In this document: in pieces, positions 15,543-24,252 of the stretch
How the letters are laid out: every line of letters begins with the position of its first letter
Numbering within the stretch: the stretch's first letter is position 1
Assembly: GCF_003385185.1 (NCBI RefSeq)
Contig: NZ_PQHZ01000029.1
Span: 21,929 to 85,928, forward strand
Reading direction: 5' to 3'
Length of the DNA: 64,000 bases
DNA from: Amycolatopsis palatopharyngis
GTDB taxonomy: Bacteria; Actinomycetota; Actinomycetes; Mycobacteriales; Pseudonocardiaceae
Translations under genes and position numbers: made by a program
The notes under the pieces: model-generated
The model's database searches: none
What the model was told of the DNA's origin: nothing
What the model saw: the letters and a program-made list of their open reading frames with translations, nothing else

Positions 15543-16307
15543 GTGCGTATCGACGTCGTGACCATCTTTCCCGAATACCTCGACCCGCTACGGGCCGCGT
15601 TGCTCGGCCGCGCCATCGACCGGGGACTGATCGAGGTCGGCGTGCACGACCTGCGCGACTGGACGCACGACGTGCACCGGGCCGTGGACGACGCCCCGTA
15701 CGGCGGCGGTCCAGGAATGGTGATGAAGCCACAGATCTGGGGCGCGGCGCTCGACGACGTGTGCGCGGAGGGCAGCAGGCTCGTCGTGCCGACCCCGGCG
15801 GGCAGGCCGTTCACCCAGTCCCTCGCGCATGCCTACGCCGAGGAGCAGCATCTCGTCTTCGCCTGTGGGCGGTACGAGGGAATCGACCAGCGAGTGATCG
15901 ACGACGCGGCGCGGCGGATGCCCGTGGACGAGGTCTCGATCGGTGACTACGTGCTGGTCGGGGGTGAGGCGGCGGTACTCGTGATGGTGGAAGCGGTCGT
16001 CCGCCTGCTGCCCGGGGTGCTGGGCAACCCGGCCTCCGCGCAGCAGGACTCCTTCTCCGCCTTCTCCGGCGGATTGCTGGAGGGGCCGAGCTACACCCGG
16101 CCCGAGGTGTGGCGGGATCTGGCGGTGCCGGATGTGCTGCGCTCGGGTAACCACGCGTTGATCGATCGATGGCGCCGGGACGAGTCGCTGGTCAGGACCA
16201 TGCTTCGCCGTCCCGACCTGATCGCGGAACTGCCGGAGGAGGGCCTGGACGCACACGACCGAGCGGTGCTCGAACGGCTCAGGGACCAGCCCGAGCGGAC
16301 CCCGTGA
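15543..16307 (+). CDS. trmD: tRNA (guanine-N1)-methyltransferase
   Basis: 254 residues. TrmD makes m1G37 in tRNAs reading CNN/GGN codons and prevents frameshifting. The SPOUT trefoil-knot SAM site is visible as FACGRYEGIDQRV and SIGDYVLVGGEAAVLV, and PYGGGPGMVMK is conserved. GTG 15543 follows TAGGAGT. The C-terminal domain ends with LLRRPDLIAELP, as in other actinobacterial TrmD. Last gene of the rpsP unit; 152 bases separate it from rplS. Confidence 0.97.
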   Translation: MRIDVVTIFPEYLDPLRAALLGRAIDRGLIEVGVHDLRDWTHDVHRAVDDAPYGGGPGMVMKPQIWGAALDDVCAEGSRLVVPTPAGRPFTQSLAHAYAEEQHLVFACGRYEGIDQRVIDDAARRMPVDEVSIGDYVLVGGEAAVLVMVEAVVRLLPGVLGNPASAQQDSFSAFSGGLLEGPSYTRPEVWRDLAVPDVLRSGNHALIDRWRRDESLVRTMLRRPDLIAELPEEGLDAHDRAVLERLRDQPERTP

Positions 16308-16459
16308 CAGGGACAGCACCCGGCGTCTGTAATACTTGACCGGTTGGCGCTTGTGGACCACATCGTTCACGCGCCCACCGAACCCCCAGGGCCTGCCGCC
16401 AGTCAATCAGGTGCGCGCCCGAATGTACGTAGGCCACGAAGGACGAGGACGGACTCCCG

Positions 16460-16819
16460 ATGAACACCCTGGACGCCCTGGACGCTCAGTCACTGCGTTC
16501 CGATATCCCGGAATTCCGCCCGGGCGACACGCTGAAGGTGCACGTCCGCGTTATCGAGGGCAACCGCGAGCGCAACCAGGTGTTCCAGGGGGTCGTCATC
16601 CGCAGGCAGGGTGGCGGCATCCGGGAGACCTTCACCGTGCGCAAGGTGTCCTTCGGCGTTGGCGTCGAGCGGACCTTCCCGGTGCACTCGCCGAACATCG
16701 CCAAGCTCGAGGTGCACAAGCGCGGTGACGTGCGGCGCGCCAAGCTGTACTACCTGCGCGATCTGCGCGGCAAGGCAGCCAAGATCAAGGAGCGTCGCGA
16801 GACCCCGACTGCCTCCTGA
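16460..16819 (+). CDS. rplS: 50S ribosomal protein L19
   Basis: 119 residues. L19 sits at the 30S-50S interface. Family signatures include FRPGDTLKVHVRVIEGNRER, RRQGGGIRETFTVRKVS and KRGDVRRAKLYYLRDL. ATG 16460 is used. The 152-base gap upstream contains GTGACA at 16304 and TGTAAT at 16328, a possible separate promoter with an 18-base spacer, but the match is weak. Confidence 0.97.
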   Translation: MNTLDALDAQSLRSDIPEFRPGDTLKVHVRVIEGNRERNQVFQGVVIRRQGGGIRETFTVRKVSFGVGVERTFPVHSPNIAKLEVHKRGDVRRAKLYYLRDLRGKAAKIKERRETPTAS

Positions 16820-16837
16820 GTGGCGAACTGGTTACCG

Positions 16838-16843
16838 TAGCCT
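16838..16843 (+). promoter_or_regulatory. -10 element for a leaderless lepB transcript
   Basis: TAGCCT lies exactly six bases before GTG 16850, which places it at -12 to -7 if transcription begins on the start codon. This is the usual geometry of actinobacterial leaderless mRNAs. No good -35 is visible, and no Shine-Dalgarno precedes the GTG. Confidence 0.45.
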
Positions 16844-16849
16844 GGCTAC

Positions 16850-17821
16850 GTGGTTGAACCTGTGCCCTCGAACGCAGCCGAGGACGAGCCCGAGCGCCCC
16901 AAGGACGACATGTCGCCGGATTCCCCGGACTCCGCTGGTGCCTCCCCCGACGAACAGGGGGAGGCCGAGCAGGAGGCGGCACACCGCCACCGCAAACAGC
17001 AGAAGAAGCAGCGTTCGTTCTGGAAAGAGCTGCCCATCCTGATCGTGGTGGCGCTGGTCTTCGCCTTCCTCATCCAGCAGTTCCTTGCCAGGGTCTACAT
17101 GATCCCCTCGGGCTCGATGGAGGAGACGCTGCACGGATGCCCCGGCTGCACGCCGGACCGCATCCTGGTGGACAAGGTCACCTACAACTTCACCGATCCC
17201 GCACCTGGGGACGTGGTGGTGTTCAAGGGGCCCGAGCCGTGGGTCGAGAACGAACTGCCTCCCCAGGAGTCCAGTAACGACGTGGCGGAGTTCTTCCGCA
17301 GCATCGGTTCCGTCGTGGGACTCGCTCCGCCCGACGAGCGGGATTTCGTCAAGCGCATCATCGCCACCGGTGGACAGACGGTCGAGTGCTGCGACGACCA
17401 GAATCGGGTCACCGTCGATGGTCAGCCCCTGGACGAGCCCTACATCCACTGGGAGGACGCGGAGCGGACCCAGTTGGAGTTCGGTCCGGTGACCGTTCCA
17501 GAGGGCTCGGTCTGGGTGATGGGCGACAACCGCAACAACTCGCAGGACTCTCGCTACCAGGGCGGCGGCGGTGAGCGCGGCGCGGTCCCGGTGGACAACA
17601 TCATCGGCAAGGCCAGAATCATCGTGCTGCCACCGAGCCGCTGGGGCGGGATCAGCGATCACAACCCACAGCAGTCTCCTGCTCAGGCGATGGCGCTGAG
17701 CGCCCCGCAGTGGCAGGACGGACTGCCGATCGGTATTGGAGCGCTCGCCGCATGGCCGGCCGTGGCGGGTGGGCGCAGGCTCGCCGTTTCCGTCCGCGGG
17801 GCGGCTGACCGAAAGCGGTAA
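16850..17821 (+). CDS. lepB: Signal peptidase I
   Basis: 323 residues, membrane serine protease that removes signal peptides outside the membrane. An acidic, Pro-rich cytoplasmic N-terminus of about 55 residues leads to a transmembrane helix (PILIVVALVFAFLIQQFL). The catalytic serine is Ser89 in IPSGSMEETL and the general-base lysine is Lys168 in RDFVKRIIATGG; GDNRNNSQDSR is the third signature. A second hydrophobic segment near the C-terminus (GLPIGIGALAAWPAVAG) is typical of actinobacteria. An alternative start is GTG 16862. Confidence 0.95.
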   Translation: MVEPVPSNAAEDEPERPKDDMSPDSPDSAGASPDEQGEAEQEAAHRHRKQQKKQRSFWKELPILIVVALVFAFLIQQFLARVYMIPSGSMEETLHGCPGCTPDRILVDKVTYNFTDPAPGDVVVFKGPEPWVENELPPQESSNDVAEFFRSIGSVVGLAPPDERDFVKRIIATGGQTVECCDDQNRVTVDGQPLDEPYIHWEDAERTQLEFGPVTVPEGSVWVMGDNRNNSQDSRYQGGGGERGAVPVDNIIGKARIIVLPPSRWGGISDHNPQQSPAQAMALSAPQWQDGLPIGIGALAAWPAVAGGRRLAVSVRGAADRKR

Positions 17822-17826
17822 CCGGC

Positions 17827-18657
17827 GTGATCGCGCCTAAGCAGCTCGTATCGCCAATCCGTCCACCCCGCGCCGTCATTCGCGGGGAGATCCAATGGGG
17901 TCTGCAAGCCGCGCTCGATCGCCGGGGTCTCGGTCCGGTGGCCGGGGTCGACGAGGCGGGCAGGGGAGCGTGTGCGGGCCCGCTGGTGGTCGCCGCCTGC
18001 GTACTGCGTCCCGGTGACGGTGCCAGGCTCCCCGAACTGACCGACTCCAAGCTCCTCACCGCCGCCGCGCGAGAGCGGGTCTACGACCGTGTGGTGGCTC
18101 GTGCACTCGACTACTCGATCGTGGTTGTCCCGACCGAAGAGGTCGATGCGATCGGGATCCACGTGACCAACGTCGAGGGCATGCGCAGGGCCGTGGCGAG
18201 CCTCGACCTTCGACCGGGGTACGTGCTGACGGACGGCTTCGGCGTCCCCGGCCTTCCGGCGCCCAGTATTCCGGTGATCAAGGGCGACCGTGCGGTGGCG
18301 TGTGTGGCGGCGGCGTCGGTACTGGCCAAGGTCACCAGGGACCGGCTCATGGCCGGCCTGCACGAGGAACACCCGGTGTACGGCTTCGACATCCACAAGG
18401 GGTACACCACGCCCGAGCACGGTGCCGCGCTCACCGAGCACGGTCCCAGCGAGGTGCACCGGTGGTCCTACGCGAACGTCGCGCGGGCAGCCGTCGCGCA
18501 CGGCAGACGGCCGACGCGGCGGGTCATGCTCACCGCGGCGGCACTTCTGCGGATGTCGGGCGAGGCGGAACCCACAGTCGACGGTGATGTGGGTCAGAAT
18601 GGTGCATCCGCCGTACAACGGCCGACCAGCTCGCGAGGAGGGGCGCGCATTTCATGA
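17827..18657 (+). CDS. rnhB: Ribonuclease HII
   Basis: 276 residues. It cleaves RNA in RNA-DNA hybrids and removes single ribonucleotides from DNA. The catalytic DE pair is in VAGVDEAGRGACAGPL, the third acid in YVLTDGFGVPG and the fourth in ASVLAKVTRDRLM. About 40 residues precede the catalytic domain and about 45 poorly conserved residues follow it (ending RPTSSRGGARIS). GTG 17827 is five bases after lepB. The stop overlaps the DUF2469 start by four bases. Confidence 0.95.
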   Translation: MIAPKQLVSPIRPPRAVIRGEIQWGLQAALDRRGLGPVAGVDEAGRGACAGPLVVAACVLRPGDGARLPELTDSKLLTAAARERVYDRVVARALDYSIVVVPTEEVDAIGIHVTNVEGMRRAVASLDLRPGYVLTDGFGVPGLPAPSIPVIKGDRAVACVAAASVLAKVTRDRLMAGLHEEHPVYGFDIHKGYTTPEHGAALTEHGPSEVHRWSYANVARAAVAHGRRPTRRVMLTAAALLRMSGEAEPTVDGDVGQNGASAVQRPTSSRGGARIS

Positions 18658-18977
18658 GCGCAGAGGATCTCGAGAAGTACGAGACCGAGATGGAGCTGTC
18701 GCTGTACCGGGAGTACCGCGACATCGTCAGCCAGTTCTCGTATGTGGTGGAGACCGAGCGCCGGTTCTACCTGGCCAACGCCGTGGACGTGCAGGTGCGT
18801 GACGGTGGCGGTGAGGTCTACTTCGAGGTACGGATGTCCGATGCCTGGGTGTGGGACATGTACCGGCCTGCTCGGTTCGTCAAGCATGTCCGGGTTATCA
18901 CCTTCAAGGACGTGAACGTCGAGGAACTGGACAAACCCGATCTCCGGTTACCCGAGGACGGCCCGTTCACCGGCTAA
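18654..18977 (+). CDS. DUF2469 family protein
   Basis: 107 residues, a small acidic cytoplasmic protein found almost only in actinobacteria, always beside rnhB (Rv2901c in Mycobacterium). Conserved stretches are EDLEKYETEMELSLYREY and RRFYLANAVDVQV. No biochemical function is established. It starts within the rnhB stop (ATGA), so it is translated from the rnhB message. Confidence 0.92.
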   Translation: MSAEDLEKYETEMELSLYREYRDIVSQFSYVVETERRFYLANAVDVQVRDGGGEVYFEVRMSDAWVWDMYRPARFVKHVRVITFKDVNVEELDKPDLRLPEDGPFTG

Positions 18978-19064
18978 GTTCACCAGCTGAGAGGTGTACT
19001 CGGCTCCCGAGCCTTCGTGAAACCGCGGATGTAGTGACATCCAGCGCCCCATGGGCAGCGAGAG

Positions 19065-19091
19065 TTGTCCACAACCCCCGACTTGTCCACA
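19065..19091 (+). promoter_or_regulatory. Pair of DnaA-box consensus sites
   Basis: TTGTCCACA occurs perfectly at 19065-19073 and again at 19083-19091 in the same orientation, 18 bases apart. This is the high-GC actinobacterial DnaA box. The pair sits in the 200-base gap before yraN-comM-dprA. A small GGATGT/ACATCC hairpin precedes it at 19027-19042. No replication-origin genes are near, so a regulatory or titration role is inferred. Confidence 0.55.
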
Positions 19092-19177
19092 GTCCTGCGA
19101 ACTGACCCTGGTTCTTGCGTCCACCCCACTGGCAGCGTCGATGGTGACCGAGCTGTGGCTGGCAGAACCTGGGGGTA

Positions 19178-19582
19178 GTGGTGGCGGGAACCATCGAGCG
19201 GGAAGCACCGGCGTCCGGCAACGGCCGTCCGGCGCACCTCGAACTGGGGCGTAGGGGGGAGGACCTGGCGGCCGAGTACCTGCGCGACCTCGGTCTCGTG
19301 GTACTCGGCCGGAACTGGCGTTGCCGCGACGGCGAACTCGACCTCATCACCACCGACGGGACGATAGTTGTCGTCTGCGAGGTTAAGACGCGCTCGGGGA
19401 CCGGTTACGGGGCTCCTGAGGAGGCCGTCACTCCGGTGAAGGCGGCTCGCGTCCGGAGGCTGGCTTTCCGATGGCTGCGAGAGCAGCGAATCGGCTGGTG
19501 CACGGTCCGCTGTGACGTCGTGTCGGTTCTGCTCCGACCACATCGCCCGGCCGAGATCCGTCACCTGCCGGGGGTGTTGTGA
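19178..19582 (+). CDS. YraN family (UPF0102) nuclease-fold protein
   Basis: 134 residues. It has the restriction-endonuclease-like fold of the UPF0102 family: GRRGEDLAAEYLRDLG, then the catalytic-type D...E-x-K pattern in CRDGELDLIT and VVVCEVKTRSGTGYG. Function is not settled; predicted to act on DNA or Holliday-type structures, and it is linked with comM and dprA in most bacteria. Two adjacent GTG codons (19178 and 19181) are possible starts. The stop shares a base with the comM ATG. Confidence 0.9.
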   Translation: MVAGTIEREAPASGNGRPAHLELGRRGEDLAAEYLRDLGLVVLGRNWRCRDGELDLITTDGTIVVVCEVKTRSGTGYGAPEEAVTPVKAARVRRLAFRWLREQRIGWCTVRCDVVSVLLRPHRPAEIRHLPGVL

Positions 19583-21096
19583 TGCCGCTGGCGCGCACCT
19601 GGTCGGTCGCGCTGCTCGGGGTCGAGGGCAGGCTCGTGGAGATCGAGGCGGACCTCGGCGCCGGGCTCCCCGGCGTCAAACTGCTCGGTCTGCCGGATCC
19701 CGGCCTGCGCGAGGCGAAGGACAGAGTCAAGGCGGCGGTACGCAACAGCGGGCTGGCCTGGCCCGATCGCCATGTCACGCTCGGTCTCTCGCCTGCCAAC
19801 CTGCCCAAAGCAGGATCCGCCTACGACCTGGGGATCGCCGTCGCCGTGCTCGCGGCGGCCAGCATCGCGCCCGCCGAGAAGCTGCCCGGCACCGCCCTGC
19901 TGGGCGAACTGGCACTCGATGGACGGCTGCGCCCGGTGCGCGGCGTCCTCCCTGCGCTGCTCGCGGCCCACCGAGCCGGGCTCACCCGGGCGGTGGTGCC
20001 GGCGGAGTCACTGCCCGAGGCGGCACTCGTGGACGGGATGGAGGTCGGCGGCGCCAGCTGCCTGGCCGATGTGCTCGAGTGGCTCAGGCAGGAGCGGTCC
20101 CTGGACGCTCCTGGCCCACGTACCGGTGATGAACAGCGGCAGCAGGGGCCCGACCTCGCTGACGTCGTCGGCCAGCCCGAGGCCAGGTGGGCACTGGAGG
20201 TGGCCGCGGCGGGCGGGCACCACCTCCTGCTCACGGGGCCGCCGGGAATCGGCAAGACGATGCTCGCGCGACGCCTGCCGGGGCTGCTGCCGCTGCTCAG
20301 TCCCGCCGAATCCCTCGAGGTCACCGCGGTCCATTCGATCCACGGTTCGCTGGCGCCGACGTCTCCACTGGTGCGAGTGCCTCCGATCGTCGCGCCGCAC
20401 CACTCGATCTCCGTGGCCGCGCTGATCGGCGGTGGGAGCGGGCTCGCTGTGCCAGGGGCGATCAGCAGGGCCCATCGCGGCGTTTTGTTCCTGGATGAGG
20501 CATGCGAGTTCGGTCCGCAACGGCTCGAGTCGCTGCGCACCGCGTTGGAGGAGGGCGAGGTGCGTATCGCGCGCCAACGGGGTGTCGCCCGCTATCCCGC
20601 ACGATTCCAACTGGTCCTCGCCAGCAATCCGTGTCCCTGCGCTCCGGCGAGAGAGACGGACTGTGCCTGTTCGCCATCGGCGCGGCGCCGCTATCTGGCT
20701 CGGCTGTCCGGTCCGCTCCTGGATCGGGTGGACCTGCGGGTCCGGATGCGTCCCGTCACGGCGATCAGCAGCCTCGACGGGGGTGAACCAGAGAGCACAA
20801 AGGTCGTTCGCCAGCGCGTGCTGCAGGCGCGCGAGCGGGCCGCGCACCGCTGGGCGGGTCGGGGCTGGCAGCACAACGGCGAGGTGCCCGGCCCGGTGCT
20901 GCGGCGCGAGTTCACGCTGCCCACCTCGGCGACCGCGTTGCTCGAACGCGCGCTGCGCAGAGGCTCGCTGACCGCGCGGGGTGCCGATCGTTGTCTGCGA
21001 ATCGCCTGGACGCTGAGTGACCTCGCCGGGACTCCCCGGCCGGACCCCGACCACGTCGCTGCCGCACTCGAGTTCCGGGACAGGAGAGCGGCATGA
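19582..21096 (+). CDS. comM: YifB/ComM family Mg-chelatase-like AAA+ ATPase
   Basis: 504 residues. ComM is a hexameric helicase that promotes branch migration during natural transformation. An N-terminal Lon-protease-like domain (GLPGVKLLGLPD) precedes the AAA+ domain with Walker A GPPGIGKTM and Walker B VLFLDEACEF; the usual glutamate switch and arginine finger strands follow, then a zinc-type CPCAPARETDCAC insert. ATG 19582 is taken; the GTG at 19579 is also in frame. It overlaps dprA by four bases. The yraN-comM-dprA order is conserved even in actinobacteria not known to be competent. Confidence 0.93.
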   Translation: MPLARTWSVALLGVEGRLVEIEADLGAGLPGVKLLGLPDPGLREAKDRVKAAVRNSGLAWPDRHVTLGLSPANLPKAGSAYDLGIAVAVLAAASIAPAEKLPGTALLGELALDGRLRPVRGVLPALLAAHRAGLTRAVVPAESLPEAALVDGMEVGGASCLADVLEWLRQERSLDAPGPRTGDEQRQQGPDLADVVGQPEARWALEVAAAGGHHLLLTGPPGIGKTMLARRLPGLLPLLSPAESLEVTAVHSIHGSLAPTSPLVRVPPIVAPHHSISVAALIGGGSGLAVPGAISRAHRGVLFLDEACEFGPQRLESLRTALEEGEVRIARQRGVARYPARFQLVLASNPCPCAPARETDCACSPSARRRYLARLSGPLLDRVDLRVRMRPVTAISSLDGGEPESTKVVRQRVLQARERAAHRWAGRGWQHNGEVPGPVLRREFTLPTSATALLERALRRGSLTARGADRCLRIAWTLSDLAGTPRPDPDHVAAALEFRDRRAA

Positions 21097-22265
21097 GCAC
21101 GGTCGCGCCCACTGGCGAGGCGCGCCTCGCGCGGGCCTATCTGCTGCGGGTCGCGGAGCCGCCCGCGCCGGCGCTGGCCGCGTTCGTCGCGGCACGAGGG
21201 GCAGCCGAAGCGGCGGAGCGGGTACGTGCCGGTCAGGTGCCTGAGCTCGTGGCACAGGAGACCAGTGCCCGTCGGGAACTGGAGCTGGCCGAGCGTGATC
21301 TTGCCGAGGCCACGAGGCTCGGCATGCGGCTGATCACGCCGGAGGACGAGGAATGGCCGGCGTGGCCCCTGCTGTCGCTTGAGGTGGCGACCGGCAGGGG
21401 AGCGGGCGGGCTGGCGCCGCCGCTCGCGCTGTGGGGCCGCGGCGAGGGCAAACTCGACGTGCTCACGGAACGGGCCGTTGCCGTCGTTGGCGCCCGGGCG
21501 GCCACCGGGTACGGGGAGTACACGGCGGCCGAGTTCGGGCATGGGCTCGCCTGCGCCGGCATGACGGTTGTCTCCGGTGCGGCGTACGGCATCGACGGGG
21601 CCGCACACCGGGGTTGTCTCGCGGGCGAGGGGCCGACCATCGCGGTTCTCGGCTGCGGGCTGGACGCGGGCTACCCGGCCGGACACGTTGGGCTGCTCGA
21701 CAGGGTGACCAGCAACGGCCTGGTGATCAGCGAGTATCCGCCCGGCACACCACCTGCCCGGCATCGTTTCCTGGTACGCAACCGGCTGATCGCCGCCCTC
21801 ACCAGTGGAACCGTGGTCGTGGAGGCGGGCGGCCGCAGCGGAGCGCGCAACACGGCCGGACGAGCGAGCGCATTGGGCAAGGTAGTCATGGCGGTTCCTG
21901 GACCGGTCGGCTCCGTGCTGTCGGTGGGCTGTCACGCGCTCATCCGCGCTGCTGATGCGACTTTGGTGGCCTCGGTGGCCGACGTGCTGGACAGCGTCGG
22001 CCCACTGGGATCCGCTGTACCGGAAACGCCCCGGCCGAAACGCTCCACGGACGGACTCGGCCCGCAGGCCCTTCGCGTGTACGAGGCACTGGGCGGAAGG
22101 CAGGGAAAATCACCCGATCGTGTGGCGACCGAATCGGGAGTGCCGCTCCCGCGCGTTCGTGCGCTGTTACCGCAACTGGAGCTGGACGGGCTGGCCGAAC
22201 GTTGCGAGAGCGGCTGGCGGCGGAACGGTCGAGGTGGGGGCGTCGCGGGGCGTGGCGATGCTTGA
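21093..22265 (+). CDS. dprA: DNA-processing protein DprA
   Basis: 390 residues. DprA binds incoming single-stranded DNA and loads RecA. An N-terminal helical (SAM-like) region is followed by the Rossmann-like domain with AVVGARAATGYGEYTA, VSGAAYGIDGAAHRG and VLGCGLDAGYPAGH. The C-terminus has a winged-helix module (ESGVPLPRVRALLPQLELDG). It overlaps comM by ATGA. No other competence genes are visible in the window, so the role may be recombination rather than uptake. Confidence 0.93.
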   Translation: MSTVAPTGEARLARAYLLRVAEPPAPALAAFVAARGAAEAAERVRAGQVPELVAQETSARRELELAERDLAEATRLGMRLITPEDEEWPAWPLLSLEVATGRGAGGLAPPLALWGRGEGKLDVLTERAVAVVGARAATGYGEYTAAEFGHGLACAGMTVVSGAAYGIDGAAHRGCLAGEGPTIAVLGCGLDAGYPAGHVGLLDRVTSNGLVISEYPPGTPPARHRFLVRNRLIAALTSGTVVVEAGGRSGARNTAGRASALGKVVMAVPGPVGSVLSVGCHALIRAADATLVASVADVLDSVGPLGSAVPETPRPKRSTDGLGPQALRVYEALGGRQGKSPDRVATESGVPLPRVRALLPQLELDGLAERCESGWRRNGRGGGVAGRGDA

Positions 22266-22298
22266 CCGCAGCCCTCTGGTGGCGCAGCGTCCAGTGTT

Positions 22299-23342
22299 AT
22301 GGCGTCCCTGTCACGACGAGCAGATCTGCTCCGCGTTCGGTCCCGGTTGCCGCGCGCCGCCGGCGAACTTGTCGCCGAGTACGAGCGGCACCTGACATTG
22401 GAGCGTGGGCTCTCCGCGCACACCGTGCGCGCCTACCTCGGCGATGTGGTGTCGTTTCTGGGATTCCTGCACGGAGTGAGCGAGAGCGAAAGCCGGGATG
22501 AGGAAATCCCCGGCGGCCGCTCGGTCGAAACCACACCCACCGATGACACCGCGGGCCCGCTGGACGGACTCGACATAGCGGAACTGCGGGCCTGGCTGGC
22601 CGGCCAGCGCGCCACCGGGTTGACCAGGGCCACACTGTCCCGGCGCGCGGCCGCCGTGCGCACCTTCACCGCATGGGCACACAAGCGGGGCGAACTCGCC
22701 ACGGATCCAGGGTCGCGTCTGGTTGCCCCGCGTCCGCAGCGCACGTTGCCCGGGGTGCTGCGCCCTGGCGAAGCCGGTGCGGTGATGCGGGCGTCCAGTG
22801 CGGGAGCACGCGAGCGGGATCCGGTCGCGTTGCGTGACCACGCGCTGGTGGAGTTGCTCTACGCCACTGGTATCCGTGTGGCGGAGTTGTGCGGTCTGGA
22901 CATCGGTGACCTCGACTTCGACCGGCGGGTGCTCCGGGTGCTCGGCAAGGGTTCACGTGAACGGACTGTGCCGTTCGGCGTTCCGGCCGCGGGAGCGGTA
23001 CGCGACTGGATCGACGACGGGAGGCCGCACGTACTGGCGAACCGCGGGGTCACCTCGGCGGAACCGGCGTTGTTCCTGGGCGTCCGGGGCGCCAGGATGG
23101 ATCCGAGGGCAGTGCGCCGGGTGGTGCATGACGCCGTGGATTCCGTGCAGGGAGCGGCGTCGATGGGGCCGCACGGCCTGCGCCACTCGGCGGCTACTCA
23201 CCTACTGGAAGGGGGCGCTGACCTTCGCAGCGTTCAGGAATTACTCGGTCACGCTACGCTTGCGACGACGCAGCTCTACACTCACGTGACAGTCGAGCGG
23301 CTGAAGGCGATCCATGACCGAACCCACCCCCGAGCCCGATGA
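22299..23342 (+). CDS. xerC: Tyrosine recombinase XerC
   Basis: 347 residues. XerC resolves chromosome dimers at dif with XerD. The N-terminal SAM-like core-binding domain carries an insert of about 25 residues (SESESRDEEIPGG and following). The catalytic domain has Arg in YATGIRVAELCGL, HGLRHSAATHLLEGG and the tyrosine in ATTQLYTHVT. ATG 22299 is 33 bases after dprA. Its 3' end overlaps whiG by 29 bases. Position next to dprA and rpsB supports XerC rather than a phage integrase. Confidence 0.9.
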   Translation: MASLSRRADLLRVRSRLPRAAGELVAEYERHLTLERGLSAHTVRAYLGDVVSFLGFLHGVSESESRDEEIPGGRSVETTPTDDTAGPLDGLDIAELRAWLAGQRATGLTRATLSRRAAAVRTFTAWAHKRGELATDPGSRLVAPRPQRTLPGVLRPGEAGAVMRASSAGARERDPVALRDHALVELLYATGIRVAELCGLDIGDLDFDRRVLRVLGKGSRERTVPFGVPAAGAVRDWIDDGRPHVLANRGVTSAEPALFLGVRGARMDPRAVRRVVHDAVDSVQGAASMGPHGLRHSAATHLLEGGADLRSVQELLGHATLATTQLYTHVTVERLKAIHDRTHPRAR

Positions 23343-24234
23343 GGGTGTGCAGCCGACCTCGCACAAGCCGGGAGATCACCCTGACCGCGTTACTGCCTCC
23401 GAGAACACCGAGACCCGGGCCGTCATGACGGCCCAGTACGAGCTCGCCGAGAAGGGTGAGACCGAGAACGGTGATGTCGACGCCGGCATCCAGGCGTTGT
23501 GGCGGCAGTTCTCGTGTGCTCCTGAGCAGCGGCTTCGCGATCGGCTTGTGCTGCACTACGCGCCGCTGGTCAAGTACGTCGCTGGCCGGGTGGGTACGGG
23601 CCTGCCCACCCATGTGGACGTCGGCGACCTGGTGCAGTCCGGCATCTTCGGACTCGTCGACGCCATCGAGAAGTTCGATCCGGAACGCGGACTGCGGTTC
23701 GAGACCTACGCGATGCAGCGCATCCGGGGTGCGATCCTGGACGATCTGCGATCCCAGGACTGGGTACCGAGAGTGGTGCGCAGCCGCGCTCGCGAGGCCG
23801 AGCGCGCGCTTGAGCGGTTGGGGGCGCGGCTGCACCGCACACCCACGGACGCCGAGCTGGCCACCGAGCTCGGTATCACGGCGAACGACCTCCGGGATCT
23901 CTACGGTCAGTTGCGCCTGACCAGCGTGGTCGCGTTGGAAGACCTGGTCGCGGCGGGCAAGGACAGCGGTTCGCTGGTGGACACGCTGCCCGACGACGAC
24001 GCCGTGGATCCGGTCGCCGTCCTGGTCGACCAGGACAATCGCCGGCAGCTGGCCGAGGCCATCGCGCAACTCAACGAGCGCGACCGGGTGGTCGTCAGCC
24101 TCTACTACTTCGAGAACCTCACTTTGGCCGAGATCGGGAAGGTCCTCGGAGTGACGGAGTCCCGGGTGAGCCAGTTACATACCCGCGCTGTGCTTCGGTT
24201 GCGTGCGAAACTGGTCGAGCAGGCCACCGTCTGA
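23314..24234 (+). CDS. whiG: RNA polymerase sigma factor, FliA/WhiG family
   Basis: 306 residues. In Streptomyces WhiG commits aerial hyphae to sporulation. Region 2 is YAPLVKYVAGRVGTGLPTHV followed by DLVQSGIFGLVDAIEKFDPE, region 3 RSRAREAERALERLG, and region 4 the helix-turn-helix LAEIGKVLGVTESRVSQLHT. A roughly 60-residue acidic N-terminal extension precedes region 1.2/2. It starts inside the end of xerC. Chromosomal position between xerC and rpsB matches whiG of Streptomyces (SCO5621). An anti-sigma factor gene is not in the window. Confidence 0.92.
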   Translation: MTEPTPEPDEGVQPTSHKPGDHPDRVTASENTETRAVMTAQYELAEKGETENGDVDAGIQALWRQFSCAPEQRLRDRLVLHYAPLVKYVAGRVGTGLPTHVDVGDLVQSGIFGLVDAIEKFDPERGLRFETYAMQRIRGAILDDLRSQDWVPRVVRSRAREAERALERLGARLHRTPTDAELATELGITANDLRDLYGQLRLTSVVALEDLVAAGKDSGSLVDTLPDDDAVDPVAVLVDQDNRRQLAEAIAQLNERDRVVVSLYYFENLTLAEIGKVLGVTESRVSQLHTRAVLRLRAKLVEQATV

Positions 24235-24252
24235 ATCGCCTCGATGGGGCGT

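Noticed and set aside
22299..23342. Phage integrase marking an attachment site
   Set aside because: The recombinase matches XerC and lies in the conserved dprA-xerC-whiG order; no tRNA, duplication or phage gene is nearby.
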